Shown: positions 7,789 through 16,341, numbered from the stretch's first letter. The stretch: DNA of 64,000 nucleotides from Lentzea guizhouensis (GCF_001701025.1 NZ_CP016793.1:9300001-9364000), one strand, 5' to 3'. Notes: generated by a model from the sequence alone, not told the origin. Translations and numbers: made by a program.

Positions 7789-8936
7789 AGCCGTTCTCCT
7801 TGCGCGACTGGTCCGACGAGGACCTGCGCAACCCGTTCCCGGTCTTCGCCCGCTACCTGGCGGCCGGACCCGTGCACTTCGCCGACGGCACCTGCTACGT
7901 CTTCGGCCACGACGCCGCCGTCGAGGTCCTGACCTCCCCCGCGTTCGGCCGCCGCTCCCCCTCCGGCGGCGGCAGCCCGGTGTCCATGCCCTCCGCCCTG
8001 CGCACCCTCGTCGAGAACTGGCTCGTCTTCCTCGACCCGCCCAGGCACACCGAGCTGCGGTCGGTGCTGAACAGGGAGTTCTCGCCGTCCGTGGTGACGA
8101 ACCTCCGGCCCCGGATCGCCGCCATCGCCGCGGAACTGCTCGCCGACCTGCCTGCGACGTTCGACCTGGTGGAACGCTTCGCCGCTCCCCTGCCGATCCT
8201 CGTGATCTCCGAACTGCTCGGCGTGCCGCGCGCGGACTGGGAGTGGCTGCGCGAGATGGCCGTCGACCTCCAGCAGGCCAGCAGCGTCCGGGCAGCCGCG
8301 AACCCGGACGCGCACGCCGTCGCCGACCGGGCCGCGCGCGAGCTCACCTCCTACTTCCTCGCTCTGGCGGAGAAGCGGGGTGCGGAGCCCGGTGACGACC
8401 TGGTGTCGTTGATGGTCTCGGCCCAGACCCGCGGCGAACCGCTGACGTCCGACGAGATCGTCGGCACCTGCGTCCACCTGATGACCGCGGGCCACGAGAC
8501 CACGACGAACGTGCTCAGCAAGTCCGTGCTGGCCCTGTCCTCCCGCCCGGCCGCACTGGCGGAACTGCGTTGCGGCGTGACCGCGGCGGCCGTCGAGGAG
8601 CTGGTCCGCTTCGACCCGCCCGTCCAGGCGGTCGGCCGGTGGGCGCACGAGGACGCGGTCGTCGCGGGCTTCCCCCTCCCGGCCGGCACCAAGGTGATGG
8701 TGCTGCTCGGCGCGGCGAACCGGGACCCCGCCCGCTTCCCCACCGGCGGCCGCAACACCGGCTTCGGCCTCGGCATCCACTACTGCCTCGGCGCCACCCT
8801 GGCCCGCGCCGAACTGGAGATCGGCCTCGGCCTCCTGCTGCCGGCGCTCGGCGAGTTCACAGTGGACAGCGTCAAGTTCCCGCACGACATCGTGTTCCAC
8901 GGCCCGCACAGCGTTGTCGTGACCCGCGCGAACTGA
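7785..8936 (+). CDS. Cytochrome P450, RebP/StaP-like aryl coupling enzyme
   Basis: 383 residues from GTG 7785, overlapping the RebC-like stop by 4 bases. I-helix AGHETT at 235-240, ExxR at 272-275, and the heme loop FGLGIHYC with Cys334 as heme ligand are all intact. The segment '[20 protein letters not shown]' resembles RebP/StaP, which perform the aryl-aryl coupling and decarboxylation of chromopyrrolic acid. Adjacency to oxidase and RebC-like genes supports that assignment. No ferredoxin gene lies beside it, so redox partners must come from elsewhere. It is the last gene of the visible cluster; a cold-shock gene follows after a 193-bp gap. Confidence 0.88.
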   Translation: MKPFSLRDWSDEDLRNPFPVFARYLAAGPVHFADGTCYVFGHDAAVEVLTSPAFGRRSPSGGGSPVSMPSALRTLVENWLVFLDPPRHTELRSVLNREFSPSVVTNLRPRIAAIAAELLADLPATFDLVERFAAPLPILVISELLGVPRADWEWLREMAVDLQQASSVRAAANPDAHAVADRAARELTSYFLALAEKRGAEPGDDLVSLMVSAQTRGEPLTSDEIVGTCVHLMTAGHETTTNVLSKSVLALSSRPAALAELRCGVTAAAVEELVRFDPPVQAVGRWAHEDAVVAGFPLPAGTKVMVLLGAANRDPARFPTGGRNTGFGLGIHYCLGATLARAELEIGLGLLLPALGEFTVDSVKFPHDIVFHGPHSVVVTRAN

Positions 8937-9019
8937 GTCCGGTGGCCGGGTGCGTGCACCCGGCCACCTCTGTGGTGTAAGCTGTTGCCATCAGTCATGG
9001 TTACGAAGTACCAGGTCGC

Positions 9020-9046
9020 CCCGTGATCTCGTGTCACGGGCTTTTT
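9020..9046 (+). promoter_or_regulatory. Hairpin plus T-tract in the cold-shock gene leader (attenuator or terminator)
   Basis: A perfect 7-bp stem CCCGTGA/TCACGGG (9020-9026, 9034-9040) is followed at once by CTTTTT. It lies about 84 bp before the cold-shock ATG. It could end transcription from the P450 gene or act as an attenuator or thermosensor in the csp leader; csp mRNAs commonly have long structured leaders. Confidence 0.6.
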
Positions 9047-9129
9047 GCTGTTTCGGCGTTTCCGCAGGCCATGGCGGATCACCCCAGGCTCTCGCACCAG
9101 CGAGTCGCCGTGTCATCAAAGGAGTCCCC

Positions 9130-9333
9130 ATGGCCACCGGAACTGTGAAGTGGTTCAACGCCGAAAAGGGTTTCGGCTTCATCGAGCAGGACGGCGGCGG
9201 CGCCGACGTCTTCGTTCACTACTCGAACATCGCCGCCCAGGGCTACCGTGAGCTCCAGGAGGGCCAGAAGGTCTCCTTCGAGATCACGCAGGGCCAGAAG
9301 GGCCCGCAGGCCGACAACGTCGTGCCCGCCTAG
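9130..9333 (+). CDS. Cold-shock domain protein
   Basis: A complete 67-residue CspA-type protein. RNP1 (KGFGFIEQ) and RNP2 (VFVHYS) are intact, and the protein ends in '[10 protein letters not shown]' as is usual for actinobacterial CspA. It binds single-stranded RNA and DNA as an RNA chaperone. AAAGGAG lies 8 bp before the ATG. The gene is monocistronic, framed by the leader hairpin and a strong downstream hairpin. It is not expected to be part of the biosynthetic cluster. Confidence 0.96.
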   Translation: MATGTVKWFNAEKGFGFIEQDGGGADVFVHYSNIAAQGYRELQEGQKVSFEITQGQKGPQADNVVPA

Positions 9334-9372
9334 GTTCTTCTGTCAGCCGCCCCTGGGCGCTGATGCAGTCCG

Positions 9373-9413
9373 AAGCCCGGCCGGGGATCACTTCGATCCC
9401 CGGGCCGGGCTTT
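9373..9413 (+). terminator. Terminator after the cold-shock gene
   Basis: A long GC-rich inverted repeat (about 9373-9389 with 9395-9413, one bulged base) ending in CTTT lies 40 bp after the cold-shock stop. It probably also serves the opposing small membrane-protein gene. Confidence 0.75.
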
Positions 9414-9443
9414 GGCGTCTCCCACGGCGTCCGCCCCGGCTCG

Positions 9444-9623
9444 TCAACGCCGGCGGTAGCTGGCCACCAGCGCGGCCCCGCTCAGCAGGGTGAGCAGGCC
9501 GAACGCGATGTTGACGGCGATGCCGAGCCCGATGATCGAGCTGGCGGCGTTGCAGACCGCGAAGACCGCGAGCGCGATCCACAGCAGAGTGCGGGTACCG
9601 GTGTTCGTCCTGGTGTTCGTCAT
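9444..9623 (-). CDS. Small two-helix membrane protein
   Basis: 59 residues from ATG 9623: a polar N-terminus ('MTNTRTNTGTRT'), then two hydrophobic stretches ('LLWIALAVFAVCNAA' and 'IAFGLLTLLSGAALVA') and a basic end 'SYRRR'. This is the layout of small actinobacterial membrane proteins of unknown role. A longer in-frame start at 9698 adds a low-complexity Pro/Arg segment and is unlikely. I do not recognise a named family. Confidence 0.6.
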   Translation of the reverse strand: MTNTRTNTGTRTLLWIALAVFAVCNAASSIIGLGIAVNIAFGLLTLLSGAALVASYRRR

Positions 9624-9701
9624 GCCGGAAACGCTAGTGAGCACGGGTCTCCCCGACGATCCCCCGCACTGCCGTCCGCGGGGTGGAGCAGGCTCCACCC
9701 C

Positions 9702-10367
9702 TCAGCTGTTCGCGACAGCCGCCCGCCGGAGCAACCTGCCACCCCACACCACCCCGGTCACCGCCAGCACCAGCCAGGCCGCGGCGGCCGCGACCGACCG
9801 CGGCGAACCGAGGTCGAGCACGGCATCACCGAGGAACGCGGCCACCACCGTCGTCGGAACCAGCCCGATCGCGGTCCCCACCCCGAACGACACGGGCCGC
9901 ACCGCCGTGACGCCCGCACCGTAGTTCGACGCCGCGAACGGCACGACGGGCAACAACCGCAACACGACCGTGGCCGCGAGCCCGTTGGCCTTGAACACCT
10001 CGTCCAGCACCCGCAACCGCCCACCCAGCCTGCGCTCGACGGCCTCACGCCCCAGCCACCGGCCCACCCAGAACGAGATCAACGCGCCCGCCGTGAAGGC
10101 GACGACCGCGAGCGCCGCGCCGGTGACGACACCGAACAGCAGGCCGGATGCCGTGGCCAGCACGGGTTTGGGGAAGAACAGCGGCGTGCCGAGTGCGCCG
10201 AACGCCAGGAACGCGAGCGGCGCCCATCCGCCCATCGCCTGGATCGAGGTCCGCAGTTCGGCCACTTCGGGCAGGTCGACCAGGGCGGCGGTGACGATCA
10301 GCGCGATGACCAGCACCAGCAGCGTGATCGCACGCAGGTCGCGCTTGGGGCTTTTCTCGCTGGTCAT
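9702..10367 (-). CDS. TVP38/TMEM64 (VTT/DedA-like) membrane protein
   Basis: 221 residues with an N-terminal helix, the re-entrant 'GALGTPLFFPKPVLATASGLLFG' segment and the 'LRLLPVVPFAASNYGAG' motif typical of the VTT (SNARE_assoc) domain. Members are thought to move lipids across membranes or support membrane integrity; the substrate is unknown here. It stands alone, upstream of the small membrane protein on the same strand (gap 78 bp). Confidence 0.85.
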   Translation of the reverse strand: MTSEKSPKRDLRAITLLVLVIALIVTAALVDLPEVAELRTSIQAMGGWAPLAFLAFGALGTPLFFPKPVLATASGLLFGVVTGAALAVVAFTAGALISFWVGRWLGREAVERRLGGRLRVLDEVFKANGLAATVVLRLLPVVPFAASNYGAGVTAVRPVSFGVGTAIGLVPTTVVAAFLGDAVLDLGSPRSVAAAAAWLVLAVTGVVWGGRLLRRAAVANS

Positions 10368-10460
10368 CGCCTTCGATGATAGGCCAGTCAGGAGGAACCG
10401 GATGCGAGCGGCTTTTCGCGTTGTCCAGCTGGATCCGCGTGCCCGACGGATCTCAAGCGG

Positions 10461-10925
10461 TCACTCCACCCGAAGCCCCTCCACGACCGGGTTCTCGGCC
10501 AACCCTGGAACTTGCCCGGTCAGCCGGGAGTAAGCCCCTCGCAAGAAGTTCCTCATCTCCCCCACGAGCTTCTCGCGTCCGGCAACAGCCCGCCAAGCAC
10601 GCTTCGAAGACGTGATGGCGACCTGAGAACCCTCCACCCGCAGGCGAATCACCTCTTCGCTCTCAGTGAAGTCGATTGTGGCATCTCGCCCAGCAGAAAG
10701 ACGGTCCGTTGCGTTGACCAGGGACAAGGCCAGGTCCACCAGAGGCAGATATCTCCGGTCCGAGATGACGTCGACCTGATCGACCACGAACCTCACGCGC
10801 ACTCCGAAATACCTGTAGCAAAGATCGATCTCGCTGACAGCTGCCGGATCGGACCCTTTGGGCAACGTCCAGGTGTCGCCCCAAGGCTCACCGGCACCCG
10901 GCACGTCGAACGAGAGCTGAACCAC
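10461..10925 (-). CDS. Hypothetical protein of 154 residues
   Basis: A soluble-looking protein with alternating hydrophobic strands ('IDLCYRYFGVRVRFVVDQVDV', 'ATIDFTESEEVIRLRVEG') and no signal peptide or membrane helix. Codon choice is less GC-biased than in the neighbours, hinting at later acquisition. Single-domain orphans of this size and composition are often immunity proteins of polymorphic toxins, but no toxin lies beside it, so this is only a suggestion. Confidence 0.65.
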   Translation of the reverse strand: MVQLSFDVPGAGEPWGDTWTLPKGSDPAAVSEIDLCYRYFGVRVRFVVDQVDVISDRRYLPLVDLALSLVNATDRLSAGRDATIDFTESEEVIRLRVEGSQVAITSSKRAWRAVAGREKLVGEMRNFLRGAYSRLTGQVPGLAENPVVEGLRVE

Positions 10926-11074
10926 GCGTTACCTCGACCTTCTCCGAGCGACTCGAACCCGCGACGGCCGGAGTGCAACCGCCGAGGCTGCACTCTGGCC
11001 GAACGCGACGTCCTCCGCAGGCTTCTCGGCGAGTCCGGACCGCCTGCACGGTTCACCGAGCCGGGCCCGCCCGC

Positions 11075-11803
11075 TCAGACCTGGTTCCGCCCTCCATCCA
11101 CGAACAGGTCCGACCCGGTGACGTAGCTGGCGTCGTCCGACGCCAGGAACAGCACCGCCGCAGCCACTTCCTCCGGCTGCCCCACCCGCGCCAGCGGGAT
11201 GCCCGCCGCTCCCGCCCGCTGGTACTCGCGGGCGCCGGGGTCGGTGCTGGTGTCGATGTAGCCGGGGCTCACCGCGTTCACCCGCACGCCACGCCCGCCC
11301 AGCTCGACCGCGAGGGTGCGGGCGAGTGAGCGGGTGCCTGCCTTGGCCGCCGAGTACATGCCGAGGCCCGGCAGGCCCGCGGTGGCGCCGATGGAGGACA
11401 TCAGCACCACCGAGGCGTTGTCGTTGAGCGCCGGGGCCAGGGTCTGGACGGTGAGGTAGGGCGCGCGCAGGTTCTGGGCCAGCACGTTGTCCACGGTGTC
11501 CGGGCTGACCTCGCCGAACGGGGTGAAGGTGCCGCTTCCCGCGTTGGTGAAGAGCACGTCCAGGCCTCGTCCCGCGGAACGCACCGCCTCCAGCAACTCG
11601 GTGAGGTGGCCGGGGTCGCTCGCGTCGCCGCACACCCCGGTGGCCGCGGGGCCCAGCTCGGTGACGGTCTCGGCCAGCACATCGGGGCGGCGGCCGGTGA
11701 TCAGGACGTGGGCGCCCTCGGCGATGAAGCGGCGGGCGGTGGCGAGGCCGATGCCCGCGGTGCCGCCGGTGATCACGGCGGTGCGGTCTGCCAGTCTGCC
11801 CAT
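11075..11803 (-). CDS. Short-chain dehydrogenase/reductase
   Basis: 242 residues from ATG 11803. It has the cofactor loop TGGTAGIG (12-19), NAG (87-89), a catalytic Ser near 137, Tyr150 and Lys154 (YxxxK) and the closing 'GSDLFVDGG'. This is a classical SDR; the Arg at 'TGRRP' favours NADP(H). The start lies 1 bp after the stop of the Old Yellow Enzyme gene, so the two are one transcript, probably reducing quinones, enals or related electrophiles under control of the divergent HxlR regulator. Confidence 0.92.
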   Translation of the reverse strand: MGRLADRTAVITGGTAGIGLATARRFIAEGAHVLITGRRPDVLAETVTELGPAATGVCGDASDPGHLTELLEAVRSAGRGLDVLFTNAGSGTFTPFGEVSPDTVDNVLAQNLRAPYLTVQTLAPALNDNASVVLMSSIGATAGLPGLGMYSAAKAGTRSLARTLAVELGGRGVRVNAVSPGYIDTSTDPGAREYQRAGAAGIPLARVGQPEEVAAAVLFLASDDASYVTGSDLFVDGGRNQV

Positions 11804-11804
11804 C

Positions 11805-12881
11805 TCAGGCCGCCAGCCGCGGGTAGTCGAGGTAGCCGCGGTCGGTGCCGCCGTAGAAGGTCGAGTTGTCGGGCTCGTTGTACGGGCCGCGCTGGACGAT
11901 GCGCGTGGCCAGGTCGGGGTTGGCGAGCCAGGCGGCGCCGAGGGCCACGATGTCGGCACCGGCGGCCAAGCCGTCGTCGACGCGGTCGTGGGGTGCTTCC
12001 GGGTCGGCGGTGCGGTGCGGGTTGAGCACCAGCACGCCGGGCCAGGACTTGCGCAGCAACGTGGTCAGCTCGCGCCGGCCGGGGGTCTCGGAGACGTCGA
12101 GGAACGCCAGGCCGTCGCCGGCCAGTTCGCCCAGCATGGCTTCGTAGAGCTCTTCGGTGTTGCCCTCGTCGATGCCCTGGATGGTGCTGGCGGGCGAGAT
12201 CCGCAGCGAGGTGCGGTCGGCACCGGCGGCGCCGGCCATGGCGCGGACGGCCTCGACGACGAACCGGATGCGGTTCTCGGTGCTGCCGCCCCACTCGTCG
12301 GTGCGCAGGTTCGTGTTCTGGCACAGGAACTGCTGCGGCAGGTAGCCGTTGGCCGCGTGCAGCTGCACGCCGTCGAAGCCCGCCGAAACCGCCAGTGCCG
12401 AGGCCGTCGCGAACTCCTGGAGCGTCGTGCGGATGTCCTCGGCGGTCATGGCCGCGGGCACCGGGTGGTCCTTCATGCCGTCGGGGGTGAAGGTCTGGCC
12501 GGGGGCGGCGACCGCGGAGGGGGCGTGGGCGTCCAGGCCGCCGCGCATGGTCGGGTGGCCGGTGCGGCCGCCGTGGAAGAGCTGCAGGTGGATGGTGCCA
12601 CCGGCCTCGTGCACGGCGTCGGTGACCTGCCGCCAGCTCTCGGCCTGCTCGGGCGTGGCGATGCCCGGCGTGGTCGGGTAGGCCTTGCCGCGCAGGCTGA
12701 TCTGGGTGGCCTCGGTGACGATGAGGCCGGCACCGGCGCGCTGCCGGTAGTACTCGGCGGTCGACGCGGTGGCCAGACCCTCGTCGGTGGCGCGGCTGCG
12801 GGTCATCGGGGCCATGGCCAGGCGGTTGCGGACGGTCGTGGCGCCGACCCGGAGGGGCGAGAAAGCGTTGGTGTCACTCAT
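11805..12881 (-). CDS. Old Yellow Enzyme-type NADH:flavin oxidoreductase
   Basis: 358 residues from ATG 12881. It shows the (beta/alpha)8 OYE features 'NRLAMAPMTRSRA', 'IHLQLFHGGRTGHP', 'GFDGVQLHAANGYLPQQFL' (active-site His-Ala-Ala-Asn) and 'NIRFVVEAV'-like 'ENRIRFVVEAV', and ends in the usual 'STFYGGTDRGYLDYP'. These FMN enzymes reduce activated alkenes. It is the first gene of a two-gene unit with the SDR, divergent from the HxlR gene across a 65-bp shared promoter, the normal layout for electrophile-sensing regulation. Confidence 0.93.
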   Translation of the reverse strand: MSDTNAFSPLRVGATTVRNRLAMAPMTRSRATDEGLATASTAEYYRQRAGAGLIVTEATQISLRGKAYPTTPGIATPEQAESWRQVTDAVHEAGGTIHLQLFHGGRTGHPTMRGGLDAHAPSAVAAPGQTFTPDGMKDHPVPAAMTAEDIRTTLQEFATASALAVSAGFDGVQLHAANGYLPQQFLCQNTNLRTDEWGGSTENRIRFVVEAVRAMAGAAGADRTSLRISPASTIQGIDEGNTEELYEAMLGELAGDGLAFLDVSETPGRRELTTLLRKSWPGVLVLNPHRTADPEAPHDRVDDGLAAGADIVALGAAWLANPDLATRIVQRGPYNEPDNSTFYGGTDRGYLDYPRLAA

Positions 12882-12924
12882 GATCCTGAGCTTCGGCCGG
12901 GACGACAACGTTGCCAATCGACCG

Positions 12925-12946
12925 GTAACGGGCTTACTGTGGGTAA
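12925..12946. promoter_or_regulatory. Candidate HxlR operator
   Basis: Between the divergent OYE and HxlR genes lie three alternating tetrads: GTAA (12925-12928), TTAC (12934-12937), GTAA (12943-12946). They form overlapping inverted repeats of the GTAAC-type that quinone/electrophile-sensing HxlR proteins such as QorR bind. The last tetrad abuts the HxlR start codon, consistent with autorepression. Confidence 0.5.
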
Positions 12947-13285
12947 GTGACCAGGTCGACGGCAGCAAACGCGCAGGTGATCGACTCATCCGGCTGTGAG
13001 GCCGCCGGCGGGATCATGAGCTTCGTCTCACAGCGCTGGACCTCGGCGATCATGCTGGCCGGGGCGAGGGGCGCGCGGCACTTCAGCGAGTACCGGCGGA
13101 TGGTCGGCGGCATCTCGCCCCGCATGCTGTCGGTGCGCCTGACCGAGCTCGAGCAGCACGGCCTGGTGCACCGCGAGGTGGTGCCGAGCATGCCGGTGCA
13201 GGTGCGGTACCAGCTGACCGAACGGGGTCTGAGCCTGCTCAGCGCGGTGGACGCGATCACCCGGTGGACGCACGAACCGAGCTGA
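12947..13285 (+). CDS. HxlR-family transcriptional regulator
   Basis: 112 residues from GTG 12947. The winged-helix core 'RWTSAIMLAGARGARHFSEYRRMVGGISPRMLSVRLTELEQHGLV' matches HxlR proteins, followed by the wing 'VRYQLTERGLSLL'. Cys17 precedes the domain; an N-terminal Cys is used for redox sensing in several members (YodB, HypR), which would fit control of the adjacent OYE/SDR pair, although the usual position should be checked. It converges with the LuxR gene, 2 bp apart. Confidence 0.9.
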   Translation: MTRSTAANAQVIDSSGCEAAGGIMSFVSQRWTSAIMLAGARGARHFSEYRRMVGGISPRMLSVRLTELEQHGLVHREVVPSMPVQVRYQLTERGLSLLSAVDAITRWTHEPS

Positions 13286-13287
13286 GC

Positions 13288-15444
13288 TCAGCGGTTCTGC
13301 CCGGCCAGCGCCGCACCGAGCTCAGAACGCGCCGTCACGCCCAGCTTCGGGAAGATGCGGTGCAGGTGCGTGCTGACCGTGCGGTGCGAGAGGTTCATCC
13401 GCTCGCCGATCTCCTTGTTCGTCAACCCGTCCGCCGCGAGCCGCGCGATCGTCAGCTCGTGTTCGGTCAGTCCGCCGCCACCGCGGCGGGTTTCACCGGA
13501 CGCGCGCAGTTCCTCCCGTGCGCGCGCTGCCCAGCCCACGGTGCCGAACGCCTCGAACGCCTCCGCTGCCGCTTTCAGGTGTGGGCGGGCGTGGGTGGCG
13601 CGGCGTTGGCGGCGCAGCCAGGCGCCGAAGGCGAGTTGGACGCGGGCGCGGTCCCAGCCGGTCGTGTCGTGGGCGTCCAACGCCGTCGTGAACAGGGATT
13701 CGGCGTCCTCGTCGGACGCGAGCAGGGCGCGGGCGTAGCGCAGGCCGCTGGCCAGGGCGGGTGAGGTGGTGGCGCTGTCGAGGCCCTCGACGAGCTTGGC
13801 GGCCTCGTCGGCGTGGCCGCTGCGGACGGCGGCCTCGGCCAGTTCGGGCAGGGTGTAGCGGCGCAGGGCGAGCTGGTAGGCGGGTCGGGGGTCGTGGACG
13901 CGGCGGACGGCGGCGAACGCGTCGGTGTAGCGGCCCTCGCCGAGTGCGGCCAGGGCGCGGCGAGCTGGACGGTGGCCAGGACCGGCGGGCCCTGCGGCGA
14001 GGCCGGTGCGTTCGGCGGAGCGGCGAGGTCGGCGACGGCCGCGTAGTCGCGCGCAGGCGGCGAGCTCGGCGAGAACGGCGGCGAGGCCGTGCATGTAGGG
14101 CTGGTGGGTTTCCCCGGCCAGGCGCAGGGCCTCGTGGGCGGCGGGTTCGGCGTGGGCGAGGTCGCCGAGGCGGGTGCGGCTCCAGGCCTCGACGGCGAGG
14201 GCGCGGGTGAGCAGGCCGAACTGGCCGGAGGCGCGGAAGCCGCGTTGGGCGGCGGCGGAGAAGCGGACGGACTCGGCGAACGCGCCACCTGGAGGGCGGC
14301 GCTGCCGAGCAGGCGGGCGGTGGCGGGTCGGCGCCGGGCACGGAGCTCGCGGAAGGGCGCGGGCGCGATGTTGACGAGCCCACCAGACCCTTCGTCTCGC
14401 GGGGCGTTGACGAGCCCGCCAGGTCCTCCGCCTCGCGAGGCGCCGACGAGCCCACCAGGCCCCCCGCCTCGCGGGGCGTCGATGAGCCCGCCAGGTCCTC
14501 CGCCTCGCGAGGCGCCGACGAGTCCAAGAGGCCCTTCGTCTCGCGGGGTGCGGAGGAGCCCAGCGCCGCCCGCAGGCCCGCGATCACCCGGTCGCCCTGT
14601 TCGATCGGCGCCACGTACGCCAGCATCGCCAGCACGTGCGGGTCGCGCGGGTCCAGTGCCAGGTCGCGGGCGACGGCCAGGATGCGTTCGCGCACCTCAG
14701 AGCCCGGTTCGGTCCAGAAGCACCGCATCGCGACGCTCCAGAAGATCCGCAGGCCCAGTTCGGTGTCCCCGTCGGCGACCACGGCCTCGGCCAGCCCGAT
14801 CAGCTCGGCCGGGCCCGCGCCCTGGCCCACGCCGTCGTCGAACGAGGTCGGCAGCCACGCGGCCAGCGCGCGCTGGCGGACGGTGAGGTCCGGCCGCGCA
14901 CCTCCGCCAGGATCCGCTCGAGCTCGTCACGGCGGCCCGCAGCAGCGGCTTCCTCGGCCGCGTGCAGCAGGTCGTCGGCCGAGCAGAGCGCCGGCACCCC
15001 GTCGAACACCGGCACGTCGGCCGCCACCACCAGCACGGCGCCCGATCCGGCCAGCCGGCGCGCCACGAAGCCGAGCACCTCGCGGCTCTCCGCGTCGAGC
15101 CACTGCGCGTCTTCGACCACGACGACACCGCGACCGGCCAGCAGGTCGAGCGCGGCCAGGCCTACGACGTGCACGGACGGGACGCCCTCGGCGAGCCCGA
15201 GTGCCGCCTCCAGGGCGGCCCGGCGCGGTGAGGACACAGTGGACAGACCACCGAGCAGCGGCTGCAGGACCTGGTGCAGCGCCGCGTGGGGCAGGTGCTG
15301 TTCGGAAGGGACACACGTCACGGACACGGCGGGCGAGAGCGTGCTTAGCAGCTCCGCCCGGCCGGCTCCGGCGAGCTGCACGGCCCCGCCCGTGGAACCG
15401 GCCAGCGCGGCCAGCTGTTCGCGTTCCCTCCAGACCAGCGACAT
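13288..15444 (-). pseudogene. LuxR-type large ATP-binding regulator, broken by several frameshifts
   Basis: The reading frame changes about five times between an intact N-terminus ('MSLVWREREQLAALAG', frame to about 14893) and an intact C-terminal LuxR helix-turn-helix ('GLTNKEIGERMNLSHRTVSTHLHRIF'). Shifts fall near 14893, 14360, 14293, 14045 and 13970; four look like one missing base. A Walker B element ('VVVVEDAQWLD') is present, but the Walker A loop is not: the corresponding place reads 'LAGAGRAELL' without Gly-Lys-Thr. The middle carries a 36-bp tandem repeat. With corrections it would encode about 720 residues, a normal LAL-type activator length. It is either a decaying gene or a correct gene in an error-prone assembly. 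Confidence 0.75.
14373..14552 (-). repeat. Five tandem copies of a 36-bp unit inside the LuxR gene
   Basis: Units start at 14373, 14409, 14445, 14481 and 14517, each exactly 36 bp, with a degenerate partial copy after 14552. Copies 2 and 4 are nearly identical, as are parts of 1 and 5. In the minus-strand coding frame each unit reads as a 12-residue repeat close to 'GSSAPREAEDLA'. Because 36 is a multiple of three, gain or loss of units keeps the frame. Confidence 0.95.
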
Positions 15445-15456
15445 GACCCGACTGTG

Positions 15457-16341
15457 TCAGAAAGTCCAGACCGCGCGCTTGCCCGGGCCCACGACCAGCG
15501 TCGAGCCGCCGAGCTGCTCGACGTGCCTGGCGACGCCGCGGTTGAGCTCGAACTCGATCCGCTTCAGACCGGTCTGTCCGATCTGCACCTTGTCGAACCG
15601 CATGGTGGTGCCGCCGCGCAACGCCGTGACGCCGCGCGAGTCGGTCTTGAGCTTGAACCCGCCGGCACGCAGCAACGGCAGGGTGTTGGCGTAGTCGCGT
15701 TCGGTGATGGCGAGCTCGATGGAGGTGATGTCGCGCATCAGGTGGTTGCGGTAGTCGTCCGGCAGGTAGCGCTCCCGGCCGACGTCACCGGGGTGGCGGG
15801 CGGGCTGGGTCTTGCCGCGCGGGTCGGCGAAGTACTCGTCGCGGTACTCCATCGCCCACGCGCCGAAGCGGTCGTAGTGCTCGAAGCCGAACACCGCGTC
15901 GAACCACGGCACCGGCACGTGGTCGCCGAAGTCGCGGGTCTGCAGGAACTCGATCGGCGTGACGCCCTGCGCCACCAGCCGGTCCCGCACCGCCGCGATG
16001 TCGCCGTCGTGCTCGGTCGACAGCCCCAGCCCCGCCGACCCGAGCGACCCGTCCTGACCGGGCGCGTCACCGACACCGAAGATCTCCAGGTAGGTCTCGC
16101 GGCCACGCAGGTAGCGGCCGGTCCACACCTCGCCGCCGGCGCCGGTCGTGGTGCGGACCTCGAAGTCCGCGAACGCCCTGAGGTAGGCGGAGTGCTCGAC
16201 CGCGTCGGCGGTCACGCGGTCGTAGGTGCCCCACGCGTGGTTGTAGAACAGCAACTGCCGCTCCCCTGCCTGTGCGGTCCCTGCGGACACCGCCACGAGC
16301 AGGAGGGCCAAGATCACGCTCGCCGTGCGTCGAATCCCCAT
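15457..16341 (-). CDS. Secreted protein of unknown function (DUF5829-like)
   Basis: 294 residues with a clear signal peptide ('RRTASVILALLLVAVSAGTAQA', cleavage likely after Ala-Gln-Ala). The mature part has two regions resembling a vicinal-oxygen-chelate fold ('YLEIFGVG', 'FGFEHYDRFGAW'). I recall similar actinobacterial secreted proteins labelled DUF5829; this is from memory. Ends 13 bp after the start side of the LuxR gene on the same strand; divergent from the MycE-like methyltransferase. Confidence 0.75.
   Translation of the reverse strand: MGIRRTASVILALLLVAVSAGTAQAGERQLLFYNHAWGTYDRVTADAVEHSAYLRAFADFEVRTTTGAGGEVWTGRYLRGRETYLEIFGVGDAPGQDGSLGSAGLGLSTEHDGDIAAVRDRLVAQGVTPIEFLQTRDFGDHVPVPWFDAVFGFEHYDRFGAWAMEYRDEYFADPRGKTQPARHPGDVGRERYLPDDYRNHLMRDITSIELAITERDYANTLPLLRAGGFKLKTDSRGVTALRGGTTMRFDKVQIGQTGLKRIEFELNRGVARHVEQLGGSTLVVGPGKRAVWTF

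Noticed and set aside
10949..10965. tRNA T-loop-like motif (minus strand 'GGTTCGAGTC')
   Set aside because: No five-base T-stem, no acceptor pairing and no cloverleaf could be drawn around it.
14373..14552. CRISPR-like array because of 36-bp repeats
   Set aside because: Units are contiguous without spacers and lie in a coding frame; no cas gene nearby.
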